Assembly: GCA_003695105.1 (NCBI GenBank)
Contig: RFIZ01000050.1
Span: forward strand, 1 to 19,990
DNA: 19,990 bases
DNA from: Fidelibacterota bacterium
GTDB lineage: Bacteria; Fidelibacterota; Marinisomatia; Marinisomatales; J089
Direction: 5' to 3'
Of this stretch, positions 16,901-19,990 are shown one piece after another; position 1 is the stretch's first letter; each line of letters begins with the position of its first letter. Position numbers and translations under genes: made by a program. The notes beneath the pieces were generated by a model. It did no database searches and had not been told where the DNA came from. It worked only from the letters and a program-made list of their open reading frames with translations.

Positions 16901-17229
16901 TGGGAACGGGACGGAGCAGGCGCCCAGATCGACTGGTCCAGAGCTCGAATGTACTGCCTGGCGGGAGAAGTCACCTGCCGGGGGCGATGGCGGTTTTTCT
17001 CCCGGATCCGGGTCGTCCGGTCTCCGGGTAACTGAAGTTGATGGGATGGTTTTTGATCCATCCGGAATTGTTGAATCGCCCGGATCTGTTCCGGGGTCAG
17101 GGTGGGCAAATTCGGATTGGATGCTGCAGGTGAAATGTTTCCGGCCAGGCCGAAGGTGCCGATAGATAGTAGTCCAGCGAAGAACCAACCCCGAAACCGA
17201 ACCGGTGTTCGATGGGAGTTCCAAATCAT
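13990..17229 (-). CDS. Secreted multidomain protein: carboxypeptidase-regulatory-like repeats, two FN3-like domains, C-terminal sorting domain
   Basis: This is a 1079-residue exported protein. An AAAGGAG site precedes the ATG. A signal peptide (about 1-30) is followed by a proline- and arginine-rich region (60-128). A beta domain (about 128-245) contains an acidic DLDDDGVLD loop (168-176) with DxDxDG spacing, probably calcium-binding. About six carboxypeptidase-regulatory-like units follow, near 250-335, 343-425, 431-515, 519-600, 605-690 and 693-775; each tends to have a GxV.D...G.P.P.A.V pattern and a T(D)xSGYY turn. FN3-like domains lie at about 777-885 and 893-982. The last 90 residues hold YPNPFNPVTSLKYDLPE and a final strand-rich end, matching T9SS type A-like sorting domains of FCB bacteria. 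It is probably cell-surface or matrix-associated. No enzymatic domain is seen. Confidence 0.88.
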   Translation of the reverse strand: MIWNSHRTPVRFRGWFFAGLLSIGTFGLAGNISPAASNPNLPTLTPEQIRAIQQFRMDQKPSHQLQLPGDRTTRIREKNRHRPRQVTSPARQYIRALDQSIWAPAPSRSHSGHGQGIHRDRSDRNDRIGLSITVNGVDADTEVVGTDLVFRVEFPMGSNQAMVHSWIDLDDDGVLDPAVDAELDSPGPIMDNDMDDEDPTPGFYQHTMRGNDPESPTRFANLTFLMEVTDMMGGEDVASVHLDPLASPYSVSGSVTPPVDHVLVFAFQLDTTMTDTAPLPWGTATDTTGVYQLFLPDTGHYVLLAFDFLDMTDGMVPDTFYFDVPVMGAEAGYDFHFVTPHSVIAGTVTDELGAPIPNVHVWVDNDGGPGFNGLTDSSGYYEVAVPEGDWHLGVDKMDLIPDYLVPQDQWVYLGDYDSLWVEWTAYSADAGIQGSVIVDGQPLPDVHVFAWSELGWTEGPTDSTGMYHLQVSSQADAAGGYWVDLDWSQLPPDIFFMVMPGNVLSGATQADFIGMHVTGGVEGMVYDAQTLDPIPNAWIHVYNDSLDFGWGTDPSGFYHLPLPNGVYFMEAGAEGYDWIQLDSALVVQDQYVVRDLYLHPMQLDGFISGWVYDVTSGQPLPDAEITAGNDQYFDMVFTDASGYFEMGLPFGHYGVRAAKEGYSNDFAFDVDLNPVHPDTMLTFYLAPFTPEAVLEGQVWDAETDFPVWGANLFVGNENYAFQTFSDESGYFYLEVPADSFHVITVAPGYEPSEDDIDLAVGDTLWLDVYLDPFMISPPEILSVEDVPNDQGRQVRITWDPGNPAWFGTWSQFSIWRQTNDDTLWDFVTTVPFHGMDEAYSFVAPTLVDSNSTTGPTGDYWSTFIVTAHTMDPMQFFDSDPESGYSVDNLVPSVPEGLAASYYTGSDAVELTWHPVPDEDFDYYAVYRSTEAGAEMAAEPYGFTVDTTFTDQNLVPGTYYYVVTAVDFNGNESPPSDEATVTLLATAAESLIPDQYALHPNYPNPFNPVTSLKYDLPETAPVKITVHNVLGEVVATLVDQQRPAGQYTLQWDAGALPSGMYLIRMETGTFTATRKVMLLK

Positions 17230-17278
17230 ATTCCGCTCCTTTCTAGGTTACAACCGCCGGCAACCTACTCCGGAGGGA

Positions 17279-17284
17279 ATTATG
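17279..17284 (-). promoter_or_regulatory. Weak candidate -10 element for the large secreted-protein gene
   Basis: CATAAT on the minus strand lies about 50 bases before the ATG at 17229. No clear -35 is seen. The leader also contains a 6-base inverted repeat (17244-17249 and 17262-17267) just upstream of the ribosome site. Confidence 0.18.
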
Positions 17285-17299
17285 GGAGTGTGACAGGTC

Positions 17300-17584
17300 T
17301 CACACCGACGAACCGATATGGCTATCGATCCAGCGGGCGAACTCCACATCCCGCCGGGTAATCCTGCCCCGATCGTGGGACATGAGCCGCAGAGTCAATT
17401 TGTGGTAGGTCCAGATCAGATCCGGATGATGGTTTCGGTTTTCGGCTTCCCGGGCAATCTGGTTCACCCACTCCAGACCTTGTTGGTAGGACGGGAGAGG
17501 AATCGTTTTCTCCAATCCGCCTTCCTTCACCTCCCAGCCCCGGAGCGATCCGAGCAGGGGTTTCAATCTGGAATCGATCTTCAT
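17300..17584 (-). CDS. Pterin-4a-carbinolamine dehydratase
   Basis: Read from the ATG at 17584 this is a 94-residue protein, the normal size for the family. It carries the signature ENRNHHPDLIWTYHKL (E-x3-HHP-x5-Y), followed by a Ser-His-Asp triad-like SHD and a downstream Asp in TRRDVEFA. The enzyme dehydrates 4a-hydroxytetrahydrobiopterin to the quinonoid form and so recycles the pterin cofactor of aromatic amino acid hydroxylases; in bacteria it can have other roles. The start codon forms an ATGA overlap with the stop of the MATE gene, so it is translated from the same message. A longer open frame reaching 17692 lies inside the MATE gene and is not used. No aromatic hydroxylase gene is in the window. 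Confidence 0.9.
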   Translation of the reverse strand: MKIDSRLKPLLGSLRGWEVKEGGLEKTIPLPSYQQGLEWVNQIAREAENRNHHPDLIWTYHKLTLRLMSHDRGRITRRDVEFARWIDSHIGSSV

Positions 17585-18939
17585 GCCGCGCGCATCAGGA
17601 CGGGCATCACTTTCCGGAAGGTGTTTCGGACCCAGGTGATGCCGATGAAGGCCGACACCAGAGTGGAGATCATCATGGAATACCACACCCATTCCAGCGG
17701 TTTATGCACCACGAAGGCGAAATAACTGGCCAGGGGTGCCGACACCACCAAAATGCGAATGGAAGTAATGGTCAATACCGGGATTCCCTTGCCGAATCCC
17801 TGGAGAATCCGACCGCTGGTCATGCCAACCGCCACAATGGGATAGACCAGCGCAATCAGGCGCAGGTAGGTCAGGGCAATATGTTGAACCGCCGTTTCCG
17901 GCGTAAACCCTTTCACGATGAGCGGTGCCATCAGGAAGACCAATAGCGAGGACACCAACGTGATCCCGACAGAACGACCATACCCGTATTTCACGATCAT
18001 CTTCAGTTTTCCCGGCTCCCGGGCTCCGTAGAACATTCCCACCAGAGTCGTGAGGGCCGCCCCGATCGACATAATAGGAAGAAACACCAGCATGTCCACA
18101 CGACCGCTGATCTGGTAGGCTGCCACCGTCTCGGGGGAATAGGAAACCAGGATGCGATTGAAGACGCCCTGACCAATGGACATGATTATCATGGACAGAG
18201 AAGCGGGAATTCCTACCGTAAAAATATGTCTGAAAATTGTCCCATCGGGATGGAAATGTTTGATTTTAAAGGTTATGTAGGAATGCTTTTTCACGTAGAG
18301 CATGTAAAAGTAGACGGAAAAGGAAACGAACTGGCTCACGATGGTGGCCATGGCAGCACCCGGGACGCCCCAATCCAGGGCAAAAATGAAAATGGGATCC
18401 AGTATGATATTCAAAACCGTACCCAATCCGGCGACCATCATGGGGAACCGGGTATCACCTTCTCCGGACAAGATGGACCGGAAAAAGCCTGAAAAGATCA
18501 TGAAGGGTAATCCGATGGCAATGATACGGAGATAGGACCAGGACATGGGTAAAAGATCGGCGGGCGCCCCCAGGGCCGCCAGTAACTGGGGACCAAAGCG
18601 CAAACCAATCAGCATAAGCGGAGTGCCGATCAGGAGGCCCAGCACCACGGCATGTTCGGCGCTGTTGTCGGCGTTGACTTTATCCCGTTCCCCAATGTAG
18701 CGGGCGACGGTGGCGGTCACCCCTGTACCCAGTCCCATGGTCAATCCCATGACAAAGAAAAAGAGGGGCATGTTGAAGGCCACGGCTGTGATGGCCGCTC
18801 CCCCAAGCCGCCCGATGAAAATGATATCCACTACGGTATACAGCGTCTGGATCCCCATACCGATCATGATGGGAATGGCCAGGGTCCAAAGCGCTTTTTT
18901 GGGTGCCTGCAAGTACTGGTCGAGACGTGAATCTTTCAT
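17581..18939 (-). CDS. MATE family multidrug/antimicrobial efflux transporter
   Basis: This 452-residue inner-membrane protein has about twelve hydrophobic segments in two similar halves. The N-terminal half shows PIMIGMGIQTLYTVVDIIFIG and GLTMGLGTGVTATVARYIGE; the second half shows the corresponding PASLSMIIMSIGQGVFNRILV and MSIGAALTTLVGMFYGAREPG. These are typical MATE repeats, and the length matches the family. It would export cationic organic compounds in exchange for Na+ or H+. Which ion and substrate cannot be judged. The ATG at 18939 is preceded by AGGAAG. It is followed by the pterin dehydratase gene in a 4-base overlap. Confidence 0.93.
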   Translation of the reverse strand: MKDSRLDQYLQAPKKALWTLAIPIMIGMGIQTLYTVVDIIFIGRLGGAAITAVAFNMPLFFFVMGLTMGLGTGVTATVARYIGERDKVNADNSAEHAVVLGLLIGTPLMLIGLRFGPQLLAALGAPADLLPMSWSYLRIIAIGLPFMIFSGFFRSILSGEGDTRFPMMVAGLGTVLNIILDPIFIFALDWGVPGAAMATIVSQFVSFSVYFYMLYVKKHSYITFKIKHFHPDGTIFRHIFTVGIPASLSMIIMSIGQGVFNRILVSYSPETVAAYQISGRVDMLVFLPIMSIGAALTTLVGMFYGAREPGKLKMIVKYGYGRSVGITLVSSLLVFLMAPLIVKGFTPETAVQHIALTYLRLIALVYPIVAVGMTSGRILQGFGKGIPVLTITSIRILVVSAPLASYFAFVVHKPLEWVWYSMMISTLVSAFIGITWVRNTFRKVMPVLMRAA

Positions 18940-18997
18940 ATTCTTCCTGAATTAAAGCGCAGAATGTAGCGAAAATCGTCGGAACTAACGAGGGCTT

Positions 18998-19014
18998 GTC
19001 TCCGAACCGGAGAC
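18998..19014 (-). other. Short hairpin downstream of the FmdB-type gene
   Basis: GTCTCCG and CGGAGAC form a 7-base perfect stem with an AAC loop, in the 88-base gap between the zinc-ribbon gene (ending at 19028) and the MATE gene. There is no U tract on the minus strand, so it is at most a weak terminator or RNA-stability element. Confidence 0.25.
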
Positions 19015-19027
19015 GACACTACCCGGC

Positions 19028-19243
19028 TCAGGAGAATCCCGATGGAGCGCGGCAGGATCCGGCGGAGGGTGCAGTGGACGAAGCGGAACCACCCACACTC
19101 ACTGCCGGAGCCGACAACAAGCGCTTTGCTTTCCGGGCTCCGCATTTGGGGCAGGAGATCTCTTCATCCGGGACGGAGCTGGACCAGACCAGTTCCTCGA
19201 ATACATGGCCACAATTTTCACAACGATAATCGAACATAGGCAT
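19028..19243 (-). CDS. FmdB-type zinc-ribbon protein
   Basis: This is a 71-residue protein beginning MPMFDYRCENCGHVFE, typical of the FmdB/putative regulatory zinc-ribbon family. Two CxxC pairs (Cys8/Cys11 and Cys31/Cys34) are placed to bind one zinc. The C-terminal half is a low-complexity Ser/Ala/Gly tail with one further Cys (64). The family was named for formamidase regulation, but most members have no known function. A GGAG site lies 9 bases before the ATG. It starts 5 bases after the stop of the DUF6132-like gene and so is probably in the same operon. Confidence 0.88.
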   Translation of the reverse strand: MPMFDYRCENCGHVFEELVWSSSVPDEEISCPKCGARKAKRLLSAPAVSVGGSASSTAPSAGSCRAPSGFS

Positions 19244-19248
19244 GGCAA

Positions 19249-19491
19249 TTACTCCACTGACTTGGATTGCGGGTTCGTAGTTTTGGTTTTATCGGATGTG
19301 GGCAGGAACCAGATTCCGCCCAGAACGGCACCATAGAGCATACTGTACAGGGGATGGCTGGTGATGGGGCAGGTACCAGTGCGGCAACCGATCAGGACGG
19401 AATAAAGCCCGCCCAGTACCCCGCCTATGACGAGACCACCGGCAATACGGGTCCAGGGAAAGCGTTTTCCTTTATTCGGCTTGACGTTCAC
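19249..19491 (-). CDS. DUF6132-like small membrane protein
   Basis: Read from GTG at 19491, this 80-residue protein has a basic N-terminus (NVKPNKGKR), two membrane helices (about 14-34 and 46-63) and between them the motif GCRTGTCPITSHPLYS with Cys36 and Cys41. The GC.tGtCpits pattern is characteristic of small DUF6132-family proteins often found beside redox and metal genes. The start is uncertain: no strong ribosome site precedes the GTG, and an open frame extends to 19602 inside the neighbouring gene. With GTG, it overlaps the DUF1858 gene by 20 bases. Its function is unknown; the two cysteines might form a disulfide or bind metal. Confidence 0.7.
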   Translation of the reverse strand: MNVKPNKGKRFPWTRIAGGLVIGGVLGGLYSVLIGCRTGTCPITSHPLYSMLYGAVLGGIWFLPTSDKTKTTNPQSKSVE

Positions 19492-19687
19492 GGTGAGATA
19501 TCGTTCGGTTGATGTGTTCCAGAATTTGATCCAGATCGGAAATCCGTTTCCGGTCGGCCAGTTCCTGCAGGGTACCCCACAGCGGTTCCCCGCATTTGAC
19601 ACACACCAGGCCTGCGTCCGCCAGGGGCACGATGGCTTCGGGATACTGCCGCACCAGATCTTCGATGTACATATCCGGGGTAATCAT
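19472..19687 (-). CDS. DUF1858 domain protein
   Basis: This is a 71-residue protein made almost wholly of a DUF1858 domain: MITPDMYIEDLVRQYPEAIV, then a turn and CVKCGE with Cys29 and Cys32, then TLQELADRK. Such domains are small helical units often found alone or fused to iron-sulfur or hybrid-cluster-type redox proteins; their own role is not established. The CxxC pair is intact and may be redox-active or bind metal. The ATG forms an ATGA overlap with the stop of the upstream NifX-like gene, indicating coupled translation. Confidence 0.85.
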   Translation of the reverse strand: MITPDMYIEDLVRQYPEAIVPLADAGLVCVKCGEPLWGTLQELADRKRISDLDQILEHINRTISHRERQAE

Positions 19688-19990
19688 GACACCCCCGGTT
19701 TTTCCAGTGGAACCAGTTCTCCGCGAAAATAATCCCGGGCCGCCTCCTGAGCCGTAATCCGCCCCCCCATGTGAAACACGGCCACCTTCCAGTGGGCGGC
19801 GATATCCCGGGCATGGGGTCCCATGTGATGCACCACCAGGGCCTCCGGCAATTGATCCGGGTCAAGCTGTTTGAAAATCCGGCCGTGGTGGGTTTCTGCT
19901 GTTCCGGGAATGGCATCGACCAACTCCCCTTCTTCATTCAGAAACAGGTACCAGGCGGCGCGACCGAAATGGGAGCCGGCCGGCTGGTTG
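19684..19990 (-). CDS. NifX/NifB-type iron-molybdenum cluster-binding family protein, N-terminus outside the window
   Basis: About 101 C-terminal residues are visible before the stop, running off the right edge. They include HFGRAAWYLFLNEEGELVDA, HHGRIFK, EALVVHHMGPHARDIAAH and a terminal AARDYFRGELVPL segment. This matches the dinitrogenase iron-molybdenum cofactor biosynthesis (NifX/NifB C-terminal-like) fold, with the HFGRA and G.GP.A motifs recognisable. Proteins of this type are widespread outside nitrogen fixers and bind iron-sulfur or molybdenum clusters. A TTG at 19923 is not a start: the frame is open beyond it. It leads a set of small genes with DUF1858, DUF6132-like and FmdB-type products. 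Confidence 0.82.
   Translation of the reverse strand, partial: NQPAGSHFGRAAWYLFLNEEGELVDAIPGTAETHHGRIFKQLDPDQLPEALVVHHMGPHARDIAAHWKVAVFHMGGRITAQEAARDYFRGELVPLEKPGVS

Noticed and set aside
15826..17031. 401-codon open frame on the plus strand
   Set aside because: Antisense to the large secreted protein, with low-complexity Gly/His/Arg composition and no ribosome site or recognisable motif.
17288..17305. 6-base inverted repeat over the pterin dehydratase stop codon
   Set aside because: Short stem without a U-rich tail; not a convincing terminator.
17584..17692. N-terminal extension of the pterin dehydratase frame
   Set aside because: It lies inside the MATE gene, has no family similarity, and the ATG at 17584 gives the standard protein length with an ATGA overlap.
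19684..19923. 79-residue protein starting at TTG 19923
   Set aside because: The frame is open upstream to the window edge with conserved HFGRA sequence, so this is an internal codon of a longer gene.

Overview
The window looks like chromosomal DNA of a Gram-negative bacterium of the FCB superphylum, most likely Fidelibacterota (Marinimicrobia) or a relative such as Calditrichota. The evidence is a secreted protein ending in a YPNPFNP-type C-terminal sorting domain, an outer-membrane barrel protein, a lipoprotein with LVIVD-type repeats, and one candidate promoter with a Bacteroidota-like TANNTTTG element. Base composition is GC-rich and even throughout. I see no tRNA, rRNA, CRISPR array, insertion sequence or phage gene. 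Coding density is very high and no gene-free stretch exceeds about 170 bases.

Region 1 (1-7696, plus strand) is one tightly packed operon of six complete genes plus the 3' part of a seventh. It begins inside a hybrid histidine kinase, followed by an HPt-REC-GGDEF-REC diguanylate cyclase, a stand-alone receiver, a membrane-anchored HEAT-repeat protein, a processive family 2 glycosyltransferase, a TPR plus YaiO-type outer-membrane barrel protein, and a membrane-anchored protein of a family I cannot name. Five consecutive junctions are 4-base stop/start overlaps (ATGA, ATGA, ATGA, GTGA, TTGA), so the genes are probably translationally coupled. My reading is a c-di-GMP and phosphorelay-controlled exopolysaccharide synthesis and export system, analogous in layout to E. 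coli YaiP/YaiO and NfrB/NfrA. It contains uncharacterised parts (the HEAT protein and the last gene) and is the best candidate here for an undescribed system.

Region 2 (7719-13907) holds unrelated single genes in alternating orientation. They are an LVIVD-type lipoprotein (minus), a lipoyl-less 2-oxoacid dehydrogenase E2 catalytic-domain protein (plus), a GltS-like sodium/glutamate symporter homologue (minus, overlapping the E2-like gene by 41 bases tail to tail) and a membrane-anchored penicillin-acylase-family hydrolase (plus). A hairpin terminator lies at 13934-13966 between convergent genes.

Region 3 (13990-19990, minus strand), in transcription order from the right edge, begins with a compact set of small Cys-containing or membrane proteins: a partial NifX/NifB-like protein, a DUF1858 protein, a DUF6132-like membrane protein and an FmdB-type zinc ribbon. 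A MATE efflux transporter coupled by an ATGA overlap to a pterin-4a-carbinolamine dehydratase follows. Last is a 1079-residue secreted protein built of carboxypeptidase-regulatory-like repeats, two FN3-like domains and a sorting domain. The small-protein set suggests anaerobic or metal/sulfur redox physiology, but this is inference.

Several start codons were chosen on Shine-Dalgarno and domain evidence rather than maximal ORF length: 5184 (GTG), 8978 (ATG, minus), 9146 (GTG), 17584 (ATG, minus) and 19491 (GTG, minus).
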